From positions 1-7,212 of the forward strand of contig MEHH01000141.1 of assembly GCA_001940755.1 (NCBI GenBank): 7,212 bases of DNA, in the 5' to 3' direction. Shown piece after piece: positions 1 to 6,663 of the stretch. The position numbers and the translations under genes were made by a program. Numbering within the stretch: the first letter of the stretch is position 1; each line of letters opens with the position of its first letter. The notes beneath the pieces were generated by a model that had not been told where the DNA came from, ran no database searches, and saw only the letters and a program-made list of their open reading frames with translations. This DNA comes from Candidatus Heimdallarchaeota archaeon AB_125 (GTDB taxonomy: Archaea; Asgardarchaeota; Heimdallarchaeia; Heimdallarchaeales; Heimdallarchaeaceae).

Positions 1-495
1 GAAAATAGTGATAAAAAGACTAGCTAACTTTAATCTTCTTGGAGCATATTGTTCTGTTTTTCTCATTTGAGTGATCATCAAAGCATAGAGAGGAATCATT
101 GCAAAGAGATAATGTAAATTGATGAAAATCTGATAAAGAGGATAATTTGGAACAGATATGAAATTTAGTTTTGAATCAAAAATACTGACGAAAATATGTA
201 TTTCTGTTAATAAGAAAAGCAATAGAGTAAACGCTAAAGGGATTAGATATTTTCTATCCTCTCTTTCTTTCTTAAAAATCAATATAATGAGAAGAGCTAA
301 TGCTGATGTTAGAAGTACTATCTTAAAAATCGGAATGAAATAGTAGTCAACCTCTGTTTTTAGAAAAATAGGTATTATGCCTACAATTAATGCAAAAGCT
401 GCCAGTACAGAACTAAGATTCCTCCGCCAAGCTCTCATCAATATAAAATACTCATCTACAGTTTTAACTTTAAGCATGGATGCAACCAGAAGCAT
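1..495 (-). CDS. Multi-pass membrane protein of unknown function, C-terminus cut by window edge
   Basis: Reading the minus strand from an ATG at 495 gives 165 codons without a stop up to base 1, so the 3' end lies outside the window. An in-frame TAA at 502-504 fixes the 5' limit. The product has four clear hydrophobic helices, at about residues 27-45, 52-74, 84-106 and 119-142, and a fifth starts near 157. Short charged loops such as KKEREDRK (75-82) and QMRKTEQYAPRR (143-154) separate them. The N-terminus (1-26) is amphipathic and basic (RAWRR at 21-25), consistent with a cytoplasmic start. An alternative start is Met7 (ATG at 477), which has a TTTAAG element about 26 nt upstream. The gene is divergent from the amidase gene, with 59 nt between the two starts. 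I recognise no family. The open frame and the membrane topology are read directly; no function can be assigned. Confidence 0.8.
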   Translation of the reverse strand, partial: MLLVASMLKVKTVDEYFILMRAWRRNLSSVLAAFALIVGIIPIFLKTEVDYYFIPIFKIVLLTSALALLIILIFKKEREDRKYLIPLAFTLLLFLLTEIHIFVSIFDSKLNFISVPNYPLYQIFINLHYLFAMIPLYALMITQMRKTEQYAPRRLKLASLFITIF

Positions 496-526
496 TGTTT
501 CTTAAATCGAGATATTTCAAGAAATG

Positions 527-535
527 TTTTTAATA
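527..535 (+). promoter_or_regulatory. Archaeal TATA-like box for the amidase gene
   Basis: TTTTTAATA is centred 24 nt before the ATG at 555. This matches the usual archaeal box A distance of about 25 nt to the transcription start if the mRNA begins at or next to the ATG. No Shine-Dalgarno motif lies in between. The site sits in the 59-nt divergent spacer between the left-edge membrane protein and the amidase. It is inferred from position and composition in AT-rich DNA, so a chance match is possible. Confidence 0.4.
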
Positions 536-554
536 GAACATTTTTCAGATTTAA

Positions 555-1460
555 ATGAATAGTATGACAAACAGTAAAGCACATAGATTATCAATGAAAG
601 ATGTTGTTTTCAAAACTGATCCTACAAATAAACCTGTTTTGAAGATAGAATCAGGAGATACGGTAATATTTGGGTGTAGAGATGCTTTTAATCAAGTTAT
701 TCAAAAACCTGAAGATTTACCTATAGATTTTGATATGGAGAAAATAAATCCTGCAACTGGTCCAGTTTATATTGAAGGTGCAGAACCTGGAGACACTCTT
801 GAAGTTCATATCTTAGATGTTGACGTTGCGGAACAAGGTTCATGCTGCATAATACCAAATTTTGGTTATCTAGCACCAGAGTTTACTGTACCTTGGACAC
901 GGATAATTCCAATAAAAGATGGAAAAGCTATTTTCAGTGATAAAGTTCAGATACCTATTGATCCATTTCCAGGTACAATAATAGTAGCACCTGCAGAAGG
1001 ATCCCACAGAACTCTAATTCCAAAAGAGTATGGTGGAAATATGGATTCAAGAGCTTGTACTGCTGGAACAACAGTATACCTTCCAGTATTTGTAAAAGGA
1101 GCTCTATTTGGAGTAGGAGATGTTCATGCTGTTCAAGGAGATGGAGAGGTTTGTGGAACTGCTGTTGAAATTGATGCAGATGTAACCATTAAACTAGTTG
1201 TAAATAAACAAAAAAAGATAGAACGTCCTCATTATGAAACTGATGAATATTATATGACAACTGCTTGGGGAGAAACAACAGATGATGCATGTAAGATTGC
1301 ACTTAAAGATATGATCAACTGGATTGTGGAAGAAAAAGGATTGACAAGAGAAGAAGCTTATGCTCTTTGCAGTTGTGTAGTTGATATGAGAATAAGTCAG
1401 TTAGTAGATATAACCCCTGGAGTTAGAGCAGTTATACCAAAGTTAATATTCAAAGAATAA
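555..1460 (+). CDS. Acetamidase/formamidase family protein (FmdA/AmdA-like hydrolase)
   Basis: The family hydrolyses short amides such as formamide or acetamide to the carboxylate and ammonia, normally in the cytoplasm. Family landmarks run through the 301 residues: SGDTVIF at 33-39, NPATGPVYIEGAEPGD at 65-80 followed by TLEVHI, PAEGSHR at 146-152, YGGNMDSR at 159-166, the glycine-rich LPVFVKGALFGVGDVHAVQG at 176-195 followed by DGEVCGTAVE, and a C-terminal AYALCSCVVDMRISQLVD at 268-285. The likely metal or catalytic residues lie in the GGNMD and GVGDVHAVQGDGE segments. The length fits the short (about 300 residue) form rather than the roughly 400-residue fungal and actinobacterial form. There is no signal peptide. 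Start 555 is the first ATG; Met4 (564) is an alternative. A kinase gene follows 12 nt downstream, probably in the same transcript. Family assignment is secure; the real substrate is not known. Confidence 0.93.
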   Translation: MNSMTNSKAHRLSMKDVVFKTDPTNKPVLKIESGDTVIFGCRDAFNQVIQKPEDLPIDFDMEKINPATGPVYIEGAEPGDTLEVHILDVDVAEQGSCCIIPNFGYLAPEFTVPWTRIIPIKDGKAIFSDKVQIPIDPFPGTIIVAPAEGSHRTLIPKEYGGNMDSRACTAGTTVYLPVFVKGALFGVGDVHAVQGDGEVCGTAVEIDADVTIKLVVNKQKKIERPHYETDEYYMTTAWGETTDDACKIALKDMINWIVEEKGLTREEAYALCSCVVDMRISQLVDITPGVRAVIPKLIFKE

Positions 1461-1472
1461 GAGATTAGGAAG

Positions 1473-2534
1473 ATGTTTGAAGAGAAAATAAAACTCTCTG
1501 AAGATACTGTCAACCAGATAGTGAATAATAACTATGATCTAGGAGAGATACTACACATAACACCACTTGAATCTGGACATGAAAGTGATAACATCAAGTT
1601 TTCCACAAATAAAGGTGATTATGTTCTTAAATTGTACTTCTATCCACGATTGGATCAGATTGAGAAAAGAATGAAAGTACTAGAATTATTGAATGAATAT
1701 GGAGTAAAAGTACCAATACCTATTAAGACTAACAGAAATATTTTTGTAGCTAAATTTGATGAGAATAATCTTCTAGTAGTTATAACTTTCATCTCAGGAG
1801 AACCTATTTATCGGGAGAATAAGCCACTAGTGTTTCAATGGATGAATTGGTTTGGAAAACAATTTGGGATTTTTCACTATAGTTCTAAACAAATCACCTC
1901 AGACAAATTCAATCAAATAGCAAAGAATGAAAGTGCAACTAGCATCTCAAAACCTCCCGGAGAATGGTTGATGGAGAGATACAATGAAAGAGACAAGCTA
2001 TTACCAGAACATGAACATAATGAAAAAATCTTAGGGTACTTTGAGAAGTTTTTGAGACGAATAGAAGAAACTAATTTCTCCAAATTAACTACTGGAATAG
2101 TTCACGGAGATATGATGCCAGGTAATTTCTTAAAGGAGAGAGAGGAACTTAAGGGAATTCTAGATTTTGGGGGAGGTTACAGTTATCTAATGGCTGATAT
2201 TGGTACTTGGATATTTTACACTGGTTTTTATAAGCCTGAATTGAAGGATAACTATCTTGATTTTATTCTACCTTATATTGAACATTCAAAAATTCCTATT
2301 GAAGAATTGAAAGCATTAATCCTTTTCTTAAGATCAAGAGCATATGTGCAGTACTTCTATTTTGCATATAGAGTAACCAACAACATAACTCAAGGTTACG
2401 ATGATGAGGAGGATCCGATAAAGAAGAATTGGAATGGATTTATAGAAACAATACCTTTCATAGAACTAGTAAATTCAATAGATGATAATTATTTTTACAA
2501 TCTAGCAATTAACGCTTTAAAAGAAAGACGCTAA
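1473..2534 (+). CDS. Phosphotransferase-fold kinase (APH / RdoA / homoserine-kinase-like)
   Basis: This is a 353-residue soluble protein with the aminoglycoside-phosphotransferase fold, which uses ATP to phosphorylate small molecules or sometimes proteins. The N-lobe has a loop PLESGHESDN (31-40) and a strand YVLKLY (50-55) whose Lys53 is the expected ATP-contacting lysine. VVITFISGEP (102-111) resembles the hinge region, and FGKQFGIFH (127-135) the helix before the catalytic lobe. The catalytic loop is VHGDMMPGN (210-218), with the Brenner HGDxxxxN residues His211, Asp213 and Asn218. The metal-binding motif is ILDFGG (229-234) with Asp231. All key residues are present, so it should be active. 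The ATG lies 12 nt after the amidase stop, behind a purine-rich stretch (GAGATTAGGAAG), which indicates one operon. The architecture resembles YihE/RdoA and type II homoserine kinases more than resistance enzymes. The substrate is unknown. Confidence 0.85.
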   Translation: MFEEKIKLSEDTVNQIVNNNYDLGEILHITPLESGHESDNIKFSTNKGDYVLKLYFYPRLDQIEKRMKVLELLNEYGVKVPIPIKTNRNIFVAKFDENNLLVVITFISGEPIYRENKPLVFQWMNWFGKQFGIFHYSSKQITSDKFNQIAKNESATSISKPPGEWLMERYNERDKLLPEHEHNEKILGYFEKFLRRIEETNFSKLTTGIVHGDMMPGNFLKEREELKGILDFGGGYSYLMADIGTWIFYTGFYKPELKDNYLDFILPYIEHSKIPIEELKALILFLRSRAYVQYFYFAYRVTNNITQGYDDEEDPIKKNWNGFIETIPFIELVNSIDDNYFYNLAINALKERR

Positions 2535-2549
2535 AAGTCAAGCAAACAA

Positions 2550-2556
2550 TTTTATA
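2550..2556 (+). promoter_or_regulatory. TATA-like box upstream of the membrane acyltransferase-like gene
   Basis: TTTTATA is centred 25 nt before the ATG at 2578, in the 43-nt spacer after the kinase stop. The distance fits an archaeal promoter giving a leaderless transcript. It suggests that the third plus-strand gene can be expressed separately from the amidase-kinase pair. The call rests on position and composition only. Confidence 0.45.
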
Positions 2557-2577
2557 CTCTTTAAGAACCAAATAGTT

Positions 2578-3966
2578 ATGGCCAGTAGAATCATCTCTTT
2601 TGACATTCTCAGAGGATGGGCTATTATCGGTAACTTAATGATTCATACTTTCATGTTAGTTAGTCAAGTTGAAGGTATTGCAGAAAATACCCCCGAGTTA
2701 TTGGATACTTCAGGATACATTATGATGGGTTTAGTAGTTGTTTTCGGTCACTGGAGAGGAATGTTTCTACTAATTAGTGCTTGTATTCACATGATTATGA
2801 TGAATATGAAACTTAGAAGAGGAATTAAGAGAGAGGTGATTTTAGTTCAAGAACTTATGAAGGGATTGCTTCTCTGGTTATGGGCTATGTTCTTCTATGT
2901 ATTTCTAGCACAATGGAGATTGTCCAAACAATGGGTTGAAACAGGATCAGCTACAGTAGATTGGAGGCATATTTATTTTTCCGATCAATTTGCAAATATT
3001 GCTTGGGCAATAATGATATCAGCTGTTCTATTCTATTTCCTAACTTCAAATGAGAAAACAAAAAAACCATTAGTAATGGCTATTGTTTTTGCTATAGTTG
3101 GTTGCTTATTTATCTTTCCTGCAAATGCTACATATCAAGCAGCTAACAACTTCTGGGGAATTGATTTTCATTCTAATACTTTAGATAATATTGGGGATAA
3201 AGGTTGGTGGGATTATATTGTACGGATGTTAGCAAATCAAGCTGTTTCAACGGAATCTCCCCTAATGCCACATTTCGGGTATAGTGCTGCAGGATCAATT
3301 TTAGGAATCTTTCTCTCTCAAGAGAAAAAACCCAAGAAAGATAAATTCCTTATTTGGGGTTACAGCCTTGCTGGGGCATCTATAGTATTCGGAGTAATCT
3401 GGTTATTCGCAGTTGAAGGAATTCCTTCAGATCCATTTATGCTCGTAGATTTTCATGCACATCCAACATGGTTTGTTTTTGTGACGATAGGAATGTTGAT
3501 GTGTTTGGTAATAGGTTTACTCCATGGCCATGAATATAATGAAAAGGTGAATTGGGAAAGAAGATTGAAATGGTCACGATTCAGTAGAAGAGTTGGATTT
3601 CTCTCTCTATCTGTTTATTCTTTTGCATCACTTCAAGCAGTTCTAAGAGTAACATTACACTATATCTTCCCAAATCAAGGTTTTCGAATATCACATGGTC
3701 TAACTACAGGAATGACCTTCTTCCTTATGTTTATCGAGGTTTGTATATGGTTTGGAATAATGTGGTTATGGGAAAAATGGAATTTCAACTTATCTCTAGA
3801 ATGGTTATTTGCATTAATACTCAAAAGACCTTCCCAGCTAAAAATGAAGGATAAACCGAAACTTTTCGGAGATTTTCTAAATGTTAAGGGGAGAGTTATC
3901 AATGTTACACCTGAACATTGGGTGGAAAGTACGAGTAAAATAACTGCAAATAAAATAGAAGAATAG
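2578..3966 (+). CDS. Polytopic membrane protein, DUF1624 / acyltransferase-3-like
   Basis: The product has 462 residues and about nine or ten predicted membrane helices (roughly 8-30, 44-72, 88-110, 136-155, 164-181, 232-246, 257-277, 295-315, 338-360 and 371-397), followed by a soluble tail of about 50 residues. The N-terminal signature SFDILRGWAIIGNLMIH (7-23) places an RG pair and a histidine in the first helix, as in membrane acyltransferases of the DUF1624/HGSNAT and acyltransferase-3 groups. In those families the conserved basic/His residues act in acyl transfer across the membrane. GHWRGMFLLISAC (57-69) and PHFGYSAAGSILG (231-243) also look like the second-helix and mid-protein motifs of that group. 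Charged loops lie at 76-86 and 317-337. It follows the kinase by 43 nt with its own TATA-like box and converges with the next gene. Membrane nature is certain; the acyltransferase relationship is moderate and the substrate is unknown. Confidence 0.6.
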   Translation: MASRIISFDILRGWAIIGNLMIHTFMLVSQVEGIAENTPELLDTSGYIMMGLVVVFGHWRGMFLLISACIHMIMMNMKLRRGIKREVILVQELMKGLLLWLWAMFFYVFLAQWRLSKQWVETGSATVDWRHIYFSDQFANIAWAIMISAVLFYFLTSNEKTKKPLVMAIVFAIVGCLFIFPANATYQAANNFWGIDFHSNTLDNIGDKGWWDYIVRMLANQAVSTESPLMPHFGYSAAGSILGIFLSQEKKPKKDKFLIWGYSLAGASIVFGVIWLFAVEGIPSDPFMLVDFHAHPTWFVFVTIGMLMCLVIGLLHGHEYNEKVNWERRLKWSRFSRRVGFLSLSVYSFASLQAVLRVTLHYIFPNQGFRISHGLTTGMTFFLMFIEVCIWFGIMWLWEKWNFNLSLEWLFALILKRPSQLKMKDKPKLFGDFLNVKGRVINVTPEHWVESTSKITANKIEE

Positions 3967-3984
3967 AGGATTTTTTCTTTCCTC
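3966..3984 (+). terminator. T-rich termination region at a convergent junction
   Basis: A run of ten bases containing nine T (3971-3980, TTTTTTCTTT) directly follows the stop of the plus-strand membrane protein. It is bracketed by GAGGA (3966-3970) and TCCTC (3980-3984), which could pair as a short five-base stem. Archaeal termination mainly needs a T tract, so this probably ends the plus-strand transcript. On the minus strand the bases after the stop at 3983 are also T-rich, within the end of the plus-strand gene. Confidence 0.5.
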
Positions 3985-4432
3985 AATTCATCAGAAAAGG
4001 TATACCAAAAGCAAAAGGTATGACAAATATTATTCCCCAGAATAATAACCATACTCCTATCGGTGCCAATATCTGAAGTGCAATACTTTCTCGAGCTGCT
4101 TCTCGTTCAGATTCTGCAACACGATCATCTGCAGAAGATTTTCCTGTAGAAACATATCTACTTGCCGTTGCAGAAGCTAGCTTATCTCTTCCTGCAAGGA
4201 GGAAAAGACTAACAGCAATCATTCCTATACCTATTTTTCCACAGAGAGATAAGGTAGCAGTCCAATCTTTATTTACTAACCACACTATTAGGGGGATCAA
4301 AAGATAAACAAGTGACCAAATTGAACCTACTATTAGAAAATTATAAACATCTCGTCTAGTAGTTGGGGTTTTATCTTCTTTTTTTGAAGAAACAGATTCT
4401 TCTGCAATTTTTTTTCTTAGACTTGATTCCAT
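3983..4432 (-). CDS. Small three-helix membrane protein, unknown function
   Basis: This 149-residue protein starts with a hydrophilic, charged tail (1-28, rich in K, E, S and T). Hydrophobic helices follow at about 31-53, 59-80 and 117-146. The loop at 81-116 is strongly charged (R, K, E, D), so the positive-inside rule places it and the N-terminus in the cytoplasm and the C-terminus outside. There is no signal peptide and no motif that I recognise. The ATG at 4430-4432 has an AGGG six bases upstream and a TATA-like box about 33 nt upstream. It is the last gene of the minus-strand series, 55 nt after the ATC-hydrolase-like gene, and its stop lies 16 nt from the stop of the convergent membrane protein. 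Another reading frame overlapping the gene end on the same strand is a shadow. Confidence is in the coding call, not in a function. Confidence 0.72.
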   Translation of the reverse strand: MESSLRKKIAEESVSSKKEDKTPTTRRDVYNFLIVGSIWSLVYLLIPLIVWLVNKDWTATLSLCGKIGIGMIAVSLFLLAGRDKLASATASRYVSTGKSSADDRVAESEREAARESIALQILAPIGVWLLFWGIIFVIPFAFGIPFLMN

Positions 4433-4460
4433 AGTTTACCCTAGAAGTTTACCATTAAGA

Positions 4461-4469
4461 TAATAAAAA
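4461..4469 (-). promoter_or_regulatory. TATA-like box before the small membrane protein
   Basis: On the minus strand this reads TTTTTATTA, preceded by purine-rich AAAAGA resembling a BRE, and is centred about 33 nt from the ATG at 4432. It would give a leader of roughly eight bases, just enough to include the AGGG element. It lies in the 55-nt spacer, so the gene may be transcribed both alone and by read-through. Chance occurrence in AT-rich DNA cannot be excluded. Confidence 0.35.
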
Positions 4470-4487
4470 TCTTTTGAGTGTCATTGT

Positions 4488-5357
4488 TTAATCAAGTTCT
4501 TCCCAAAATTCTTGATTTGGATGAGTGATTTCTTTCTGAATACTTTTATCGTGCCAACAGAAATCGCAATTCTCATCAAGTTCCATGATGGTTTTTTCCC
4601 TAGTTAATACGAAATTATGATTAACCATTCTAGCATGACCATAATCGTTTAAACAAGCAGTAAGATAAGCTATGTCAGTATCCAAATCTTTGTCAAAATC
4701 TTCTAGAACTTCATAAATCATACATCTATCTATCCTACAAACAACTTTACCTTCTTCCAGTTTGAACAAAGAGTACACATGAGTATTCGGAAAGGATTCC
4801 CTATACAAGTCTAGCATTTCATCTATTTTATGCATATGTGGTTCTCTATCTTTGGAAGGTTTAGATCTTTTATCTGTTAATTCTTTATAGAGATTGATTG
4901 CAGCTTCTTTTGGAATTGTTTCAGCTAATGTAATCAATGTCAAATATAAGGGAATTTTTACTCCTCTAAATCTATCAAAAGCTGTTATATTTACTTCATT
5001 TATATCTGGTTGTATTTTATATTCAGGTAAATTCAATGAGATTTCTATTACTCTTCTATATCTTTCTGAGAGATCAGGAAAGTTTTCTATTGTATCTAAA
5101 TCTATTGATTTCTCATATTCCTTGAATATGTTAACCCCTTCTCCTAATTCATGAATTACCTCTTCGAATTTAGTTTCAAGATTCTGAATATACTTATCTA
5201 AGATAGAAGTGTGATTAATTTCAATATATTTTAATAAACCATGAAGTTGATAAAACAAATTCATTATTAGTTCTTTGACATTTACATCAAATGAATAATC
5301 TTCATTATACCTGTCAATTCGCTCTACTTTCATTTTAATTATATTCTGCTCTGACAT
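4488..5357 (-). CDS. ATC-hydrolase-like protein (L-2-amino-thiazoline-4-carboxylate hydrolase family, tentative)
   Basis: This 289-residue soluble protein has two parts. Residues 1-110 are mainly helical and acidic and match nothing that I know. Residues 125-270 resemble the ATC hydrolase family: a helical stretch, then KVVCRIDRC (204-212), AYLTACLNDYGHARMVNHNF (230-249), a TREKT segment (252-256) and the closing LDENCDFCWHD (260-270). The pattern of a CxR element, a Cys/Asp helix, an arginine-containing strand and a final C-x-F is typical of that family, which in Pseudomonas opens the thiazoline ring on the way to cysteine. Cys207, Cys212, Cys235, Cys264, Cys267 and His269 could form a metal site or active centre; CDFCWH has an extra cysteine as a CxxC. 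It lies 30 nt after the YkgJ-like gene, with no TATA box or Shine-Dalgarno sequence visible, so it is probably co-transcribed. The reaction is unproven, and many family members are unstudied. Confidence 0.5.
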   Translation of the reverse strand: MSEQNIIKMKVERIDRYNEDYSFDVNVKELIMNLFYQLHGLLKYIEINHTSILDKYIQNLETKFEEVIHELGEGVNIFKEYEKSIDLDTIENFPDLSERYRRVIEISLNLPEYKIQPDINEVNITAFDRFRGVKIPLYLTLITLAETIPKEAAINLYKELTDKRSKPSKDREPHMHKIDEMLDLYRESFPNTHVYSLFKLEEGKVVCRIDRCMIYEVLEDFDKDLDTDIAYLTACLNDYGHARMVNHNFVLTREKTIMELDENCDFCWHDKSIQKEITHPNQEFWEELD

Positions 5358-5387
5358 TTATAAGTGTTCCATCCATAATCAACGTGA

Positions 5388-6599
5388 CTAAGACTCTTTA
5401 TGTTGTTCATATTTCTCTGAAAGGTAATCAAGAGCTTCATCAACATCTTCCTGATAGACTCTTTCTCCATCTCTGAAATATTCTGATAGATTCCATTTAA
5501 GAGAATATATTTCGTTGAATGACAGTGTTGATATCTCTTCTCTTGTTAATCTTTCTTGTATACAATTCAACAATGAATCTAAAGAGGATGAGCTGTTTTT
5601 CTTTATACCTGGGCATGAAAAATCTAATTCTATGATATAATGGTTATCATCTTTCTTTTGAGTCAAAAAGGGGTAGCTATAACAGCTTAGAGGTTTATAA
5701 TCATGAATTCCACACAAGCCATTTTCTTTATTATGAAAAACACATAAACCTTCATCTTGTTTTAAAGCTAGTTGGTAATCAACGATTAATCCATCCTTGT
5801 TCCTCTGAAATGCTACAGGGTGACAGAACTCTTCAATTCTCTGATTGACTTCAGAAGAGATATCGATTCCTTCAGAAAGAGAGAGGCAGGCTAGGTTGGA
5901 AGGAAAACCAATTCTCATTTTGGTGAATAGATCTTGAAATGGTTTATCATTTTTATTTGGAATTGGATTGATTGAGTAATTACTAGGTAACTCACACATA
6001 TTGCATGATGTACATGAAAAACTAATATTAGAAGGAATAAGATATTCAAATACATTTTCTTCAGATTTTCTTGTTATATTATCTAAACTGTATTCTTCAA
6101 TTTTGTATGTAAGAGTTTTCTTATCAAGAACTTCAGTAATCTGATTAATTACAATCTCTCTTGAAGTTTCATCAAATTTAGAGAAAGTTCCTCTAATAAC
6201 TCTATCATTTTTTGGCTTTAATTTCTTAAGATGAAGAAGTTCTCTCCAGATTTGATTTCTGGTTTTATTATCCTTGATTAGAAGTACAATATTCCAAGAA
6301 AAATTCTCATCAGGTCCAGAAACTATTCTTATTACTATATCAGATTCTTGGGCTAGGGACAGGTTAATCCAATACTTATCTATGAGACTTTTTTCTGTTT
6401 TTTCTCCTAAACCTAAACAATATCCCTTTTCTAATAGAATCTCATTGACTATCCTTAGTATATATGGAGAGTAGTTAAAGGAATCTGCTCTTAAGTTTCT
6501 ACTTATCAATAACTTTTCTAAATCTTCTTCTGCTTTTTGAGCTATTCCTTCACTGATAAGAAGTCTGGTCATTTTCTCAAATAACTTAAAGAGTTTCAA
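5388..6599 (-). CDS. YkgJ-like CxxCxxCC-family cysteine-cluster protein with long N-terminal extension
   Basis: The C-terminal half matches the YkgJ family, putative zinc/iron-chelating proteins. FSCTSCNMCELP (194-205) is the FxCxxCGxCC element, but its last cysteine is replaced by Glu203. GLCVFHNKENGLCGIHD (284-300) and YKPLSCYSYPF (301-311) match the family pattern GxCxFL...CxIYexRPxxCRxYPF. Further cysteines at 238, 259 and 329 may complete the cluster. At 403 residues it is far longer than the usual 100-250. Residues 1-190 form a mixed alpha/beta region (strands near 86-93 and 102-108) that I cannot assign, and 340-403 is an acidic helical tail. The longest frame starts with TTG (6599); the first ATG is Met10 (6572), so the start is uncertain. 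An in-frame TAG at 6630-6632 limits extension. It is followed 30 nt later by the ATC-hydrolase-like gene. Biochemical role is unknown; in modification-type relatives the cluster binds metal. Confidence 0.82.
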   Translation of the reverse strand: MKLFKLFEKMTRLLISEGIAQKAEEDLEKLLISRNLRADSFNYSPYILRIVNEILLEKGYCLGLGEKTEKSLIDKYWINLSLAQESDIVIRIVSGPDENFSWNIVLLIKDNKTRNQIWRELLHLKKLKPKNDRVIRGTFSKFDETSREIVINQITEVLDKKTLTYKIEEYSLDNITRKSEENVFEYLIPSNISFSCTSCNMCELPSNYSINPIPNKNDKPFQDLFTKMRIGFPSNLACLSLSEGIDISSEVNQRIEEFCHPVAFQRNKDGLIVDYQLALKQDEGLCVFHNKENGLCGIHDYKPLSCYSYPFLTQKKDDNHYIIELDFSCPGIKKNSSSSLDSLLNCIQERLTREEISTLSFNEIYSLKWNLSEYFRDGERVYQEDVDEALDYLSEKYEQHKES

Positions 6600-6620
6600 A
6601 ATAATAATTGTTTCCCAAGA

Positions 6621-6628
6621 AAATATTA
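6621..6628 (-). promoter_or_regulatory. TATA-like box upstream of the YkgJ-like gene
   Basis: On the minus strand TAATATTT is centred about 25 nt from the TTG codon at 6599. A second AT-rich element, ATTATTATT (6600-6608), lies about 32 nt from the alternative ATG at 6572. Either could be the promoter, so start and promoter cannot be settled together from sequence alone. The spacer to the zinc-ribbon gene is 64 nt. Confidence 0.3.
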
Positions 6629-6639
6629 GCTATAGAGAA

Positions 6640-6654
6640 GATGAGATTCTCGTC
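6640..6654. promoter_or_regulatory. Imperfect palindrome, possible operator
   Basis: GATGAGA-T-TCTCGTC is a 7+1+7 dyad with six of seven positions symmetric. It lies between the stop of the zinc-ribbon gene and the TATA-like box of the YkgJ-like gene. Flanking TATAGA (6631-6636) and TCTATA (6653-6658) add a second, offset inverted pair. It could be a regulator binding site or part of a 3' end structure. With no second copy in the window it stays weak. Confidence 0.25.
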
Positions 6655-6663
6655 TATATGCTT

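Noticed and set aside
158..343. 61-residue plus-strand frame
   Set aside because: It lies antisense inside the continuous minus-strand membrane-protein frame at 1-495 and has no domain or ribosome binding site.
1473..2534. Antibiotic-resistance aminoglycoside phosphotransferase
   Set aside because: Only the fold and catalytic motifs are shared. The N-lobe looks more like RdoA or homoserine-kinase-type enzymes, and there is no mobile-element context.
3966..3984. Bacterial-type intrinsic terminator hairpin
   Set aside because: The stem is only about five base pairs and the T-run lies in the loop instead of after the stem, so only the T-rich tract is credited.
3675..4052. 125-residue minus-strand frame across the convergent junction
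   Set aside because: It overlaps the ends of two well-supported genes in other frames and has a mixed, unconvincing composition.
4894..5154. 86-residue plus-strand frame
   Set aside because: It is antisense to the ATC-hydrolase-like gene and is explained as its shadow.
6274..6474. 66-residue plus-strand frame
   Set aside because: It is antisense to the YkgJ-like gene and shows no recognisable features.
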